64,000 nucleotides of DNA from Siphonodentalium dalli (Eukaryota > Mollusca > Scaphopoda > Gadilida > Siphonodentaliidae). The stretch covers positions 125,750,754 through 125,814,753 of the forward strand of contig CP136061.1 in the NCBI GenBank assembly GCA_032622095.1. Reading direction: 5' to 3'. The position numbers were made by a program, and so were the translations under genes. The notes under the pieces were generated by a model, which saw nothing but the letters and a program-made list of their open reading frames with translations, ran no database searches and had not been told where the DNA came from. Below, one piece after another: positions 12,037-23,474 of this stretch. Each line of letters opens with the position of its first letter. The first letter of the stretch is position 1.

Positions 12037-12439
12037 GGATTTTCGCGCATTCGAAATAAAACTTAAATATTACATGTTTGCGTAAATTGAACTGGAGTTC
12101 AAGAAATTCTTGTGACAATTATGTTTTTTATTAATCTCTTTATCAGTAAGTGGAAATAATGGTTCTCAGTAAAACGAGTTGTGCTTTATTTATCAAACAT
12201 AGCATTAAATGAATTAGGATTTTAGGACAACATATGTTGATGTTAACTAGGCTAACCTGAACAGTGATGGTCATAGCAAATGTTTTGATAAACTTAATCT
12301 TCCATATAGCAGGATGAATTGTCAAACTATCAGATTATACGCAAAGCTAATATCCACTGAATTAGTACAAGCATTGGCTCATTTAATGCAACGATGTATC
12401 ATTGAAGTAATATTGCACACATTGTATCTTTAGAGGCAT

Positions 12440-12445
12440 TTTATT
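12440..12445 (-). promoter_or_regulatory. Polyadenylation signal of the CUB-LU gene
   Basis: AATAAA lies on the minus strand about 165 nt after the TGA stop at 12609. It is the first canonical signal downstream of the last exon. The duplicated 3' segment at 10.4-12.04 kb does not keep a matching signal. Confidence 0.55.
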
Positions 12446-12608
12446 AAAGAATCAGTGCATTATACTACTACCTATAAACGTTATAATATAACTCTGATAT
12501 ATAAACCTACGATTTGGAGGTCTCTCTTTCATTCGGTTTATAACATTTGTGAAATAATATGTCACTTAATCCAGTATGGAGAACTGGAGATCAGACAAGG
12601 TACAGTCC

Positions 12609-12799
12609 TCACCTCCACAAAACTGAGATGCTAACAATGCATGAGATGACGAGAGACACGAATGATATGTGCGACCTGTCCGAATTATTGCATAGATCTG
12701 TCTCGCAGAAACAATAGTTGACTCCTCTGCCGTAGTCATTGATGAATTTCCTGCATCCGCTGATCACCTGTAAGCTGCCGTCGTCATTTGTCGCTTGCT
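12609..12799 (-). CDS. CUB-LU gene, last exon: end of the Ly6/uPAR domain and GPI-anchor signal
   Basis: The terminal exon has an acceptor (GTTTCATTTCCAG) and 62 complete codons before a TGA at 12609-12611. It carries the last four LU cysteines in the diagnostic order GCRKF...YCFCETDLCN. LU domains characteristically end in CxxxxCN, here written C-ETDL-CN, and the whole domain has ten cysteines as in canonical members. After CNNSDRSH comes a run of about 17 mainly hydrophobic residues (ISFVSLVISCIVSISVLW) and a final Arg, which looks like a GPI-attachment signal. NNS is a possible N-glycosylation site. The protein is therefore inferred to sit on the outer face of the plasma membrane. It is somewhat like the quiver/sleepless-type Ly6 proteins of invertebrates, but no orthology is claimed. 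Confidence 0.82.
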
Positions 12800-12936
12800 C
12801 TGGAAATGAAACAAATAATCAGCTTCACCCTGTCAGTGGCCAAATTGGCCAATGGCCAATTATCTTGGAAATTTCATTTGGCTAAACATTTTGGCCAAAA
12901 GTTTCAAGGCTATATATAGTCAGCAATTTATATTAA

Positions 12937-13198
12937 AGGGGTACTGTACACTAAATCCGGCCATTTATGGAACTATCTCCTTTTATACTCAACAGAATAT
13001 ATGTAACAAATGAATGAATATGAGCCATCAATTATGCAAAATATACTCATGTACTCTATGAACGATGCAAACAACATGGTAATTATAAAGAAAATGAGTT
13101 TATGACTGGAGTCATTCATTTGTTGCATATACATGTATTCTGTTGAGAATAATAGGAGATGGTCCCACAAATGGCCGAATGTAGTGTACAGTACCCAT
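12937..13198. mobile_element. TTAA-type palindromic MITE, family E
   Basis: TTAA at 12933-12936 and 13199-13202 encloses inverted ends AGGGGTACTGTACACT / AGTGTACAGTACCCAT. The two halves are largely complementary (CTCAACAGAATATATG... and ...TATTCTGTTGAG). It sits inside a TGGCCAAA-rich dispersed repeat. Confidence 0.65.
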
Positions 13199-13617
13199 TT
13201 AAAAGTCACACATGCCTAATTATCAACACAATGATGAATAGGTGCTAGAACGGTGTTCTTTTTTAAGCCAGTTAAAATACTTCACTGCTTTGTATTTTCA
13301 AAATATAAGACAAGGTAGGCAAATGAGGGCTCATTATGTTGATATACAGTACATGCTAGACATATCTCAGTATTGGCGGTTTCCACCCATGCATATTTCC
13401 ATTATCGCTTTTGTCCAACTCGAAATTTATCAGTTATAGTTGTACAAGCTTCTTAATAATTTTGTTTTGGTTTTCTTGATGATCACCCGAGGATCACGTT
13501 GAAGTTCCCCGGTTTAAGTTGATGATGTTCACTCATTAAGTCACCCAGATTATGCAATTAATCTTCTGCAAATTAGGGGATATAGAAACTGAACAGATGG
13601 GAAAAAGTAATAAAAAT

Positions 13618-14808
13618 GGTACGCGGCTGAAACGGACCCTGCCTCATACTGACCACCAGCTTATACGGACCCTGGCTTATACGGACCTCAATTAAAATAT
13701 GCAATTTAATTTATATTTTACTTTTCTAAACACGTGACTGAATTTTTACTTTCCAGTTCTAATTTCTATTTATGAATTCCAATTTAACATATTATTATGA
13801 TTGTCTTATCACAAGTTATAACTGTGATGTTCTAGCTTGAGAAAACATTCATTGAATCGTATTCATTCCTGATCGGTAATCCCTTTACCATTGTATAAAC
13901 ACGCATGCATGGTCCCTTTATATCGTTGTATAAACAGAACTGCGGCGATGGATGGTTAGTGATTGGTGATCAGCTTGAATCCATTGGATATGATTTGCTG
14001 TAAAAACACAACTGATATATATTCAACTGATTTGTTGCTTACAGGCATAATTCATTTTCAATTCTACAATGTCTAACTTCGTCAGGTGGTTATTGGCTGA
14101 ATTGAACCTGAATGTTCCAGTTTGACACATGTGTCAAACTGGAACATTCAGGTTCAATGCAGCCAATAACCACGTGACATTGGGTTTGTGATACAGATGA
14201 GAGTTATAAAACATCATACACCGAACAGAAACGACGCGGACGCTCTTTATGTTTCACAAGTTAGCAGCATGCTCTACATGTAATCTAGAATGTAATCTAT
14301 CACACTCTGTGTGTATGCCATCTATAGAAGACAGGCTTATCCAATTCTTCTCAAAAGGCAAGAGAAAATCGAGCAAGGAGATCCCCAGGAATCAAGCATT
14401 TGGATGTTTAATTCGCACAATAATTAAATTACAGCAAAGTATCAATAATAATTCAAAAGTCTGGTGCAATTATTGTGTATTGTGTGGGAGCGGCATAACC
14501 AGGATTGGCTGTCTTCCTGTCACCCCAGGTGTCAATATAATAAATCATTTCTCAATGGTTAAAATCTTGAGGTACTAATAACGAAATACTAGAATTTATA
14601 ATATCAAAATATGGCTTCTGTACATATACATGCATAAATGTATGTCGTCAGTATTCTGATTTATTTAAATAAAGACAAATATAAATAAAATGTATGTGTG
14701 TTAAAATGTATATTTTAATTGAAGTCCGTATCAGCTAGGGTCCGCATACGCTGGGGTCCGTATAAGCCAGGGTCCATATGAGCCAGGGTCCATATGAGCC
14801 AGCATTCA
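13618..14808. mobile_element. 1.2-kb inverted-repeat element with GACCCTGGCTTATACG ends
   Basis: The left end has GCTTATACGGACCCTGGC blocks and the right end the inverted GTCCGTATAAGCCAGG blocks, repeated three to four times, over about 80 bp. Flanking A-rich sequence prevents a clear target duplication. Inside are a 48-bp-arm hairpin (14081-14178) and a 109-codon ORF (14249-14578). The ORF contains a basic stretch and several cysteines but matches no family that I recognise; it may be a captured exon. Confidence 0.5.
14081..14178. repeat. Long hairpin, 48-bp arms, 2-bp loop
   Basis: GTCAGGTGGTTATTGGCTG... faces ...CAGCCAATAACCACGTGAC with only a few mismatches, and the centre is GACACATGTGTC. 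It lies just upstream of a TATA-like ATAAAAC stretch and an ORF in the surrounding element, so it could be a subterminal or promoter structure. Confidence 0.7.
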
Positions 14809-15264
14809 TAAAAAACATTGTTCATTTAAGACTATAGATAGCCCGCTGTGCGGGGTAACGTGAACATATACACCTAATGGGGACTTCAATCTGCAAATGG
14901 CAGACACATTATTTCAAGGCTTGGTCAAATTTCGTGTTTTTATGAAGAAACACAAACATCATAATCAATAGGTCCAAACATTTTGCAAGAAAATATCCGT
15001 GGGTGGAACATAATCAGTATTATTGCATTTAGCAGTTACAGGTGTCATTTGGCAATACCAAATTTGTCAATGGATAATCACACATCCATGATGTAGATAC
15101 TCCAAGCCTCCATACATGTTAGCTTCTTGCCAGAGGGTCTTGTCATGATTAAGAATGTGATTATAAAGAAAGTTATTAATATATTTTTACTTGATTTCTT
15201 AAAAAGAAGCCACTGTGTTACTCACCAGAGAATGTTAATTCTGGAACATGCAGATTTTCACATA

Positions 15265-17058
15265 CAGTGATGCCCTAAATAATCGACTCATTAACCACAG
15301 CCAAATTATAGGTAATTTTTCAGGATTTAGTAGGAAATATGGCTTGTTGCTTTTCATCGGAAAGCTCTCAGTGAGAGCTTTCCGATGAATGGCAACAAGC
15401 CATATTTCCAACTAAATTGTGAAAAATTACCCATAATTCTGATGTGGTTAACCCTTTGAACCCGACTGGCCGCAAAAGCGGCCAGCCAGAAAACGTTCAT
15501 ATACCCGACTGGCCGCTTTTGCGGCCAGAAGCATCCACTGACGTCATAAACATGTGTAGCATCTTTATATATGTTATAACCTTTGGTATATCCACTTATA
15601 TATATTTAAATGATCCACAGAAACTTCAACAGTGCCATGGGTGCATGTGTATGGGTTTATTGCCGACTAGTTGGGGTACGAAAATGTGCGCATCCATGCG
15701 CAAAGCGAAGAATTTGACAAACGTACATTATTTGAAGCGATTCGCAGAACGCTCTATACATTGCTGCGTGGTTCGCAGGATTGTAGAATGACACCATTTT
15801 AATCACTCTGCTGGGTTAAAGTTATTCTTGTATACATAATCAGTGTTCTGGCATATGTGAGGAAGGCACAGTCACTTATTTGACTTGATTTGTTCGCGCA
15901 TTCGCATATGAAACAATATAAATGTATTCTTGCGTAATGATACAATCACTTCAAGGACCGCCATAGTATATCAATTTGCATTATACAGTTGCACGTTCAG
16001 ACATTGCACAAGAGTAGTCCTGTGGAAAGGGACTGCGTGGTCACACTACCATCTAGCCCCATCTACTTGCGCGTGCGCATTACAAACCCGTGTCAAATCG
16101 TGTATTATTGAGCAATTATGTAAAGTTTAAGGCCTGTGGCACCATTTTAACATGACCATCACCATGGCCCTTGGAGATGTCTAAAATGGGACATAATGCC
16201 ATTGAGTGCACAGGGAAATGGTGCTTTTCGATCACTTGGGTGTATGCTTAGCAACCATTCATACTATTAAATGCAAGTTATGTTTGAACACTCTTCTGAC
16301 CAGATATATCACAAATTTCACAATAGGGTATTGACAGCATAGAAAGCGTACTTTCTTATCGCGGAATTACGATGCTATAAGCTATAATTGCATATTACTT
16401 TCAATTCCGGGTAGTTGCCTAAAAACCGTTACCAGGGAGTGATCATGTGGAAAAGTATACCAATCTTTAAAAATACTTAGTGGTCCATGGGAACATACCT
16501 ATAAAGTTTCAGACCCGTGGCACTATTCGAGCATAACCATCACCATGTGCATGCCAAGGAATGTCCAATTTGGGGCAAAATACAATTGGGTACACAGAGC
16601 AATGTTGTCATTCGATCATTTGGGGTATTTGCTTAACAACCGTTGCTAGTAGCAACTTGCTACCCTTACATACAAGTTAGGTTCACTCTTCTGGCCAGAT
16701 ATATCTCAGATTTCACAATAGGGTATTGACTGCATCAAAAACGCCATTTCCTTGGGCTGAATTACGACAATAAAAGCTACAATTGTATTTTACTTTAAAT
16801 ATCGGGTAGTTGCCTAGCAACTGTTACCAAGGAGTGACCATGTGACAATGTGACCATATCTTAAAATAATCAGTGGTCCACGGGGAACATACCTCTAAAG
16901 TTTCAGACATGTGACACCACTTTAACATAAACAACACTGTACGCATAAACACTGCATACTATAAGTCAAAATACCACTGGGAGCCCAGGGTCAGGGTGTC
17001 GATCGTTGTGGGGAGCCAGGGTTCAAAGGGTTAAGGAGTCAATTATTTAGGCCTACTG
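15265..17058. mobile_element. Family D palindromic MITE split by a 1.58-kb TTAA element
   Basis: The left part (15265-15447) and the short right part (17035-17058, GGAGTCAATTATTTAGG) are one mariner-type MITE. The insertion uses the TTAA within its GTGGTTAAGGAG phrase, so the pre-insertion sequence can be read directly. Confidence 0.7.
15452..17030 (+). mobile_element. 1.58-kb TTAA-type element, family F, copy 1
   Basis: TTAA duplications lie at 15448-15451 and 17031-17034, with terminal repeats CCCTTTGAACCC / GGGTTCAAAGGG. Two GC-rich subterminal palindromes (CTGGCCGCAAAAGCGGCCAG and its TTTTG form) lie within 80 bp of the left end. The right two thirds hold three units of about 380 bp (starting near 16127, 16507 and 16900), each with GTTAGCAACC/GGTAGTTGCC-like phrases. 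A 115-codon ORF starts in the left terminus, but the matching frame in the other copy shifts midway, so I treat it as non-coding. The TTAA target and CCC ends point to piggyBac transposase supplied in trans. Confidence 0.78.
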
Positions 17059-18220
17059 GGTCACCCTGCTAGTAAAGTATAGTCTCATGAAATATGGTTG
17101 GAATTAACTGCTCATTGTCGTGTATTCTAGCCACCTCCCAAAGATAATTTGATATTTCAATCAGCATTTAGTGTGGAAATTTTTTGTTTTAGATCAAAAG
17201 TAGAATATTTTCCAATTTTCAGTAAAATTGTAAGACTGAAACAGAGCTGTTAAGTTTCATGGATTGTCCATGAGACTCCCAGATTGTCATTGTGAAAACA
17301 TATAAAATATGGATAATGTGGCTAATTAGTAGGGCCATGCATGTCAACAGATAAAATGAGTACATGCATTGGCCACTAATCCCATTTTCACAGTTTGGAC
17401 ATCCCTCAATATAATAATTAATTGTTCTGAGACAGTTCAAGCGTTTGTCAAAACAATCACGCACCTACTTTATTTCAATAGACCTATTTGTTAATGGCCT
17501 GCAGACTGACACATAATCGCACAGCTGTTAAAAAAACAGTAAGTCACAAAGCATCTGAACGGAATGTGTCAATTTCGTTTGTCGGTAAAACTGTAAGACG
17601 GGTCCATTTTGTACTTTCAGTTTCACGCACGTCCGGTTGTAACCTGTGTAACTCTGGTTTGTTTTTACTTATTTTAAACAAAGATTTTGCTTCTTAAAAT
17701 TTATTGATAAATGGAATAATGTGTCCATTTCTTTAGGGGGGGTTAAACTGTAAGATGAGTCCATTTTATAGTTTATTCCGATTTTGTACTTTCGGTTTCG
17801 CACAAATCTGGCCATAACCAGTGGAATTCTGAGTATTTTAACTTAGTTTAAACAAAGTGTCTGCTTCTTTCTCTTTAATAAATGCTGGTGGAATTTGTGT
17901 TTTGAACCGAAAATTAGGTGGTCGCGTTTAACAGGTGATCGCCCATTGCAGGTGATATATAGAATAAACCAGATGCTGAACAAGAAATGCGGTCACAAAT
18001 TGGAGGTGGTCCCTCACGCAAAAGTCTCCCGGATGGCCATTTTCAAGACTTAACAGGTCTGGACTGAAATGGCAACCCAAATTTTGAACTAGGAAAATTT
18101 GGTCTGTTAAAATGGGGTGCATTGGAAATTACAATGTTGACACCCGTCCCCCCGCCCAACAGAGACACTCACCTTGTCCCTGGAACAACATGCAAATTGT
18201 CACATACTGATTTTAGTAAG
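17059..18220. repeat. Intron sequence with an imperfect 160-bp tandem duplication
   Basis: GTAAGACGGGTCCATTTTGT at 17593 recurs as GTAAGATGAGTCCATTTTAT at 17751, each followed by similar GTACTTTC and TTTAAACAAAG phrases. The rest shows no exon or recognised element. Confidence 0.45.
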
Positions 18221-18226
18221 CCTTAC

Positions 18227-18295
18227 CTCTGAATTCCTGAAGAAGGTTTGTATACTGTCTCTGTGTGTAACATTTTCTTCGTGCCTGGGCATATT
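18227..18295 (-). CDS. CUB-LU gene, fourth visible exon: middle of the Ly6/uPAR domain
   Basis: This 69-nt exon encodes 23 residues, EYAQARRKCYTQ to LLQEFR. It is flanked by a good acceptor (ATTTTATTCCAG) and a textbook donor (AGAG|GTAAGG), with both introns phase 1. It contributes one cysteine of the LU domain. An exon this short cannot be recognised on its own. The case rests on the two splice sites, the absence of stops and the exact phase continuity with 40635-40859 and 12609-12799 (codons GAA and GAG restored at the joints). Confidence 0.72.
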
Positions 18296-18374
18296 CTGGA
18301 ATAAAATATGAGCAGATATTTTTATTTCCATATATTACACTAAGGCCATTAAAAATAAATACCTGCGTACTCAC

Positions 18375-18435
18375 CTATAGGTATATATATATATATACCT
18401 ATAGGTATATATGAAAGAGAGAGAGAGAGAAACTT
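18375..18435. repeat. (TA)n and (GA)n microsatellite
   Basis: ACCTATAGGTATATATATAT is followed by its inverted form and then GAAAGAGAGAGAGAGAG. It is a simple-sequence tract. Confidence 0.8.
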
Positions 18436-18479
18436 TTCACTTTTAATTTATGCTGATTAACAAGGCTGTTGACAAATAC

Positions 18480-18930
18480 AGCTATCCCCGCTGACCCCAG
18501 TAATACCGCAGTCACATACCACGGTAATGATCAACACCGCGTTAAGGTTACTGCTTCAAAACAAAACTTCAAACAGAATTACAACAGTAAACACGTCATT
18601 GTTATCTTCCAGCTAAGTATCCCACAATGTAGCATGCCGTGAACTTTACGCAACTTTGAAGTTGTTGACATTGTTTCAGCAGTCAAATTATAAACCCCAC
18701 CCATCGCCTGGTGTCAGGCCACATTGATTGGCATTAGACATGCAGGCATGAACATCAAGTGCAGTGATTCTCCTTATATCAGTGTAACTTAACGGGTAGA
18801 CTGTAGCATCATGGAACAGCATGAAACCGTAGCTCCACCACAGTTACCGTCTTGTGAACGCTGTGGATACCGTATACTGCTGGTAATACTGAGGTAATTA
18901 CTGGGGTATTACCCCGTTTTTCAAGTCAAT
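18480..18930. repeat. Possible inverted-repeat element with CCCCAGTAATACC ends
   Basis: CCCCAGTAATACCGCAGT near 18494 is partly mirrored by ACTGCTGGTAATACTG and TTACTGGGGTATTACC near 18870-18915. The match is imperfect and no target duplication was found. Confidence 0.3.
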
Positions 18931-19062
18931 TACTTTGAGGATAGCAGTATAAAAAGAGTCCAAAGACAATAAGGACAGCTTCAGAAAGAGTTTGTTGTCA
19001 AGAGTAGTTATTCCTTATTATTCAATATTTATGGTGGCTGATTGTGAAATGGTCAATACATA

Positions 19063-19215
19063 TATCATCTCGAAATATTATCTCGAGATCTCGACATAGG
19101 CATCTCGAGATCTCGACATACGCATCTCAAAATCTGGAGATGTTATCTCGAGATCTTACATATTATATTGAGATCTCGACATATTATCTTGGAATCTCGA
19201 CATATTTTCTTAGAG
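19063..19215. repeat. ATCTCGAGATCTCGACAT minisatellite
   Basis: Roughly seven degenerate units of 18-24 bp are built on ATCTCGAGATCTCGACAT. Each unit is itself rich in the palindromes CTCGAG and AGATCT. Confidence 0.75.
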
Positions 19216-19835
19216 TGTCTTCTTAAAATCCAGCATAGTTTAATGTTTCTATTTCTATATTGCATGAGATATATCATGTGTCAGTATACTATAGTGCTGT
19301 ACAGTTCAGTGTTGATTTGACAGTAACCTCACCAAATAAACAGTGTGGTGGAGTTGGTCACCCCAAGTTATCTTAGATAAACAGCAACGCTCTAGCTCGT
19401 GCAGCAGCCGTAATCCGATTACTAACCCTATCCCTATTAGGAACATGACAGGATGGTCCAGGACACCAACCGGGATGCGACAGGACGAGGCGAGTCGGGA
19501 ATCCTTCTCAAAGTTCTCTTTCATGATTCATCCAATGGTTTCTTCAAATGGTTTTTTCCAAATTTCAAAGTGTAAGACTGGTGACTGGCTATCACTCTGT
19601 TTGCACAACACTGAGTTTTTATCCACTGTGTCCCAATGGTGAATTATGTTGACACCTCCTGTTTGTTTGCTTAAGCATTGGTTCACCTTTGAGGTAGAAG
19701 GCTTGTTTTGATAAATACAATGAGAAACCAACTTCAAATAATTGACAATAGATCACTATAATAGATCACTCTTATGATCATGTTTCATTATCTTCATCTG
19801 ATATAGTATATATGATATGGTAGAAATTCATACCA
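19216..19835. other. Unassigned, with short GGGATG/CCTAACCC-rich repeats
   Basis: 19,420-19,510 (AACCCTATCCCTATTAG, CCGGGATGCGACAGGACGAG) resembles sequence at 23.01-23.33 kb. The two may be one locus split by the hAT-derived block between them. Confidence 0.35.
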
Positions 19836-19841
19836 ACCATA

Positions 19842-20760
19842 TTGCCAATGCTCAGATCAACATGTCTACAAAAAATCTGGCAGCATTTTGATTTGCAGAA
19901 AGACACATCGTATCCTATGAAAGCGAAGTGCCAACTTTGCCCAACTACAAGCTCCAGTTCCAAAAATGTTACCTCCAATTTTGTGACACATCTGAAGGTA
20001 AGTTTCCATTTCTATGTATTAGTATTGTTTAATTCCATTGACATATTACTTCAGTCATATGGCGGTATTGGTATATGCATTGTTTCTTGTCCCTTCTAAT
20101 TTGCGACTGAATGACAAAGTGGGGACATTTTTAAATATCTGCCTCAATAATCCCCCAATTAACAGTGTCAAGTGGAGGCATTGTGTCACCACTAAGCTGG
20201 TGGCCACAAAGGCTAATTATGTTTATGACTCTAATTAACAATCAGAGTGTTGATTATCTCATTGTCCTCTTCTTCTGGTTACAGCCGTCGGTCATTTGCT
20301 GACCATTATTAGCCGTTGAGTGGAATTTTTTTGGGGTATTTTTATACTATTAATAAAAACTTGACACTTTACAATGGCCTGGCTGTGTGTCTGACTTACT
20401 GAGACAGTCTTATTTCCTTAATACTTAAATGATGGATACATGTATGTGTTACTAAAATACTCTATTATTTTCATTTTATAGCGAATGCATCAAGATGTCT
20501 ATGAATCCACGGTCACACAAGCACCATCAGCAAGTGACCAACAATCTAGAATCTTTCAGTATGCAAAAAACATCAGCCAAGAATACCAAAGCATTGAAAA
20601 TAGTTAGCAAAGTTCACAAATCTCTTATATCATCCCAATTTCTAGAAGATCAACCCCGGCTACAAGCTGCCAATGCAACACGCTGGAATTAATTGCCAGC
20701 TATAAATCCTGGACTCAGTATATTGGCTGCTCTGTACCAAATGTGCTTCATTATTGTGCT
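19842..20760 (+). pseudogene. Decayed hAT transposase with BED-type zinc finger (two exon-like blocks)
   Basis: The first block (19842-19992) encodes KIWQHFDLQKDTSYPMKAKC, then QLC, KNVTSNFVTHLK. This is the W..F...KxKC.LC...TSN...HLK pattern of a BED zinc finger, which binds DNA in many hAT transposases. It ends at a good donor (CTGAAG|GTAAGT). A matching acceptor (ATTTTATAG|CGAATG) at about 20482 continues as RMHQDVYEST, completing the finger. A later stretch (about 20575-20690) has LQAANATRWN, the TRWN motif of the hAT catalytic core, followed at once by a stop. Most of the catalytic domain is absent, so the gene is dead. Confidence 0.55.
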
Positions 20761-20841
20761 TCTTCGTGTATTTTATCTTGCTTGTATTAAATTTATGTTT
20801 TGTTATCAAATAAAGCTCATATAAATAAAAAGTGTTCCTAC

Positions 20842-23006
20842 TTCAATTCTGTACTGAAATGTAATTGTAATTGAATTACATTTCAAAGTAATTATACTTC
20901 CATGTTTTAACATGGAAGTATATTGTAATTCTTCTGGCTTTTATTATTATTATTTTGTTTTCTTCTTATTATTCCAATAACATCCCTTAATCTCGGGAAC
21001 GGCTGAACCGATTCACCTGCGGTTTTTTCCTTCAGTATATAACTTTGGAAGTTCTCTGAAAATAGCCTATTGAGAATTTCGTCCGACCTTGACCTTCGGA
21101 GTTATCGCCATTTTGTTGATATTTGGGGGGTTTTCGCGACACAAAAGTAACTTGCAAAATCGATGTTTGAATTCTTATATCGTCGAAACGGCTTGACCGA
21201 TTGAAATGAAATTTGGTACCTGCATAGCCATGGAGTATATGAAGTCGATGTACAAATAGGGATTTTCCTCTGACCTTGACCTTTGGAAACAACGCTCTTT
21301 ATCGGTTTTATTGTTGTTCCAGTATCTCCTCCGAAACGGCTTGAGATATCGAGTTCGGACTTTTTTCATTATTTGCGCATTTATGTGTGTTATGTACCAC
21401 CGAAAAATATTACTTCGCACTTCCGGTTTAAAAGTTCGCTACTGGTCGAAGGATAAAACAAAGCTCTTTATAGGAAATCCAGAAGGGCTTGAGATATAAA
21501 GTTGGGACTTTTTGCATGATGTGCAGCAAACTCTGCGCTCTCTAATGATATTATAGTTAACGGATTTCACTTCCGGTTTTGGGAGAACGGGCGTGTGGGT
21601 ATGTATCTCAAAACTATTTTGGCTCATATTTTGATGCAATTTGGTGGACATAATCTTTGGTTGTCGCCGACCACTATTCCACTCAAAGTTTTAAAATCGG
21701 ACTTAAACTTCCCGAGTTATTGCTGCTTAAAAACCTGATTATTATGGGGTTTTCGGACCCCTAGAATGACTTGCAGAATTGCAAAATTGATGTTTGATTT
21801 CTTATATCGTCGAAACGGCTTGGCCAATTGATTTGAAATTTTGTACCTACATAGCCATTGAGCATTCCCAGTCGATGCACAAATAAGGAATTTCGTCTGA
21901 CCTTGACCTTTGGAAACAACGCTCTTTATCTGTTTTATTGTTGTTAACGTATCTCCTCCTAAACGGCTTGATATATCTGGTTCGGACTTTTTTCATTATT
22001 TGCGCATGCAAATGTGTTACAAACCATCGAACAATAATAGGGGTCGCTCTTCCGGTTTAAAAGTTGACCGTGGGTCGAATAATAAAAGAACGCTCTTTAT
22101 GGGAAATCCAGAACGGCTTGAGATATTGAGTTGGGAGTTTTTGCGTTATGTTCATCCAACTGTGCGATGTATAAAGATATATATAGTTAACTGATTTCAC
22201 TTCCGGTTCTGGAGAATAGGCGTGTGGGTATGTACCTCAAAACTGTTCTGGCGCAGATTATGATGAAATTTGGTGGATATAATCTCTAGTTGCCACTGAT
22301 CACTATCCCACTCGAATTTTTTTAATCGGGCTAAAACTTCTGGAGTTATTTCTGCTTAAATACCTGATTTTTTGGGAGGTTTCGTGCCACCATTATGACT
22401 TGCAAATCGAGTTTTGATTTCTTATATCGTCAAAACGGCTCAGCCAATTGATTTGAAGTTTTGTACCTGCATAGCTATTGAGCATACGCAGTCGACAGAC
22501 TAATAAAGAATTTCGTCTGACATTCTTCTTTGGCAACAACGCCATTTATCTTTGTTATTATTTTTAATGTATCTCCCCCAAAACGGCTGGAGATATCGGG
22601 TTCAGGCTTTTTGCATTATGTGCATCAGATTTCTGCGCTGTATAATGATGTATATATGTTACGGTTCCTATTTGGGAGAAATGGCGTGTTGGTATGTGTT
22701 TCAAATTGTTTTTGGTGCAGATTTTGATGGAATTTGGTGGATAGAACCTGTGGTGGCCGAGTATTGCTATGAGCTATAGTATCACCATACTGATATTTGT
22801 CTCCTGACAACTGACACTTTATCGGGTGGCACAATTTCCGTCATTGGTGGACATGGAAGTATCGAAATTGCTGTGCAATTCCAGTTTCATTCTAGTTGTA
22901 ATTGTAATTAATTACATTGTGAAATAGATGTAATGGGAATTGTAATTGAAAAAAATTGAAGTAATTGTAATTGTAATTAATTACATTCACAAGTAATTGC
23001 CCCAAG
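20842..23006. mobile_element. hAT-like 3' tail (AATTACA-rich) split by a tandem-core insertion
   Basis: AATTGTAATTGAATTAC blocks lie at 20,855-20,892 and 22,895-22,995, and the outer end is CAAGTAATTGCCCCAAGCCTGG. Together they resemble the subterminal repeats and CAGG-type terminus of the element at 3.69-3.84 kb, and they fit the end of the decayed hAT just upstream. They are separated by the array at 20,890-22,860. Confidence 0.45.
20890..22860. repeat. Element of three roughly 620-bp tandem cores, ATACTTCCATG ends
   Basis: Shared landmarks recur three times: CTTATATCGTCGAAACGGCT (21172, 21798, 22418 with one change), GACCTTGACCTTTGGAAAC (about 21275, 21898, and a diverged form at 22520) and a CACTTCCGGTTT block. 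The array begins with a palindrome around TTTTAA (ATACTTCCATG / CATGGAAGTAT) and ends with CATGGAAGTAT at about 22,843-22,853. ORFs across it do not resemble proteins. Confidence 0.6.
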
Positions 23007-23470
23007 CCTGGTCGGGATGCGGACACTGACCATGGGGTATCAATGTGCCATGAGAGGATGGGATGGGGCGGGATGTGATTATACCCTAACAGGGACAGGG
23101 CACGATGAGTCAAGACGGAACACTAACCATCTTACCCTGACCATATATAACCCTATACACTAACTGGAATGTGACGGATTGGTTCGGGTTCCTAACCCTA
23201 GCCCTGTCCAAGATGGGATGGGAAAGGACATGGCGGGAAGTTACACTATCCCTAACCATATAACCCATAATAATAACCGTAACCTGACCCTAACCAGGAT
23301 GGACGGGTCGGGACCATAATCATATCCCCAATGCTGACCCTGATCAACTCAACTATGACGAGAATAGTCATAACAGAACAGGAACAAAACCATGGAGATT
23401 TATTACCTGGATGTTGATTTTCAAAAAGAAACATCCAGGCGTTAAGTCTTCATGTACCCCATGATGTCAC
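23007..23470. repeat. GGGATGGGACGGG / CCTAACCCTGACC degenerate repeat
   Basis: Short degenerate repeats such as ACCCTAACCAGGATGG and CGGGATG recur without a fixed period. No gene is seen. Confidence 0.4.
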
Positions 23471-23474
23471 TGGA

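Larger units (their letters stand above)
13485..14923. mobile_element. Family C MITE (partial) carrying a 1.2-kb insertion
   Basis: 13485-13617 and 14809-14923 are the inner and right parts of a family C hAT-type MITE, ending TTTCAAGGCTTG. The expected continuous sequence (AAAAGTAA...AAACA...TTTAAGACTATAG) is split by the element at 13618-14808. Confidence 0.55.

Noticed and set aside
20972-22834. Series of ORFs in the 620-bp array
   Set aside because: Frames differ between units and the peptides match no family; the repeat is non-coding.
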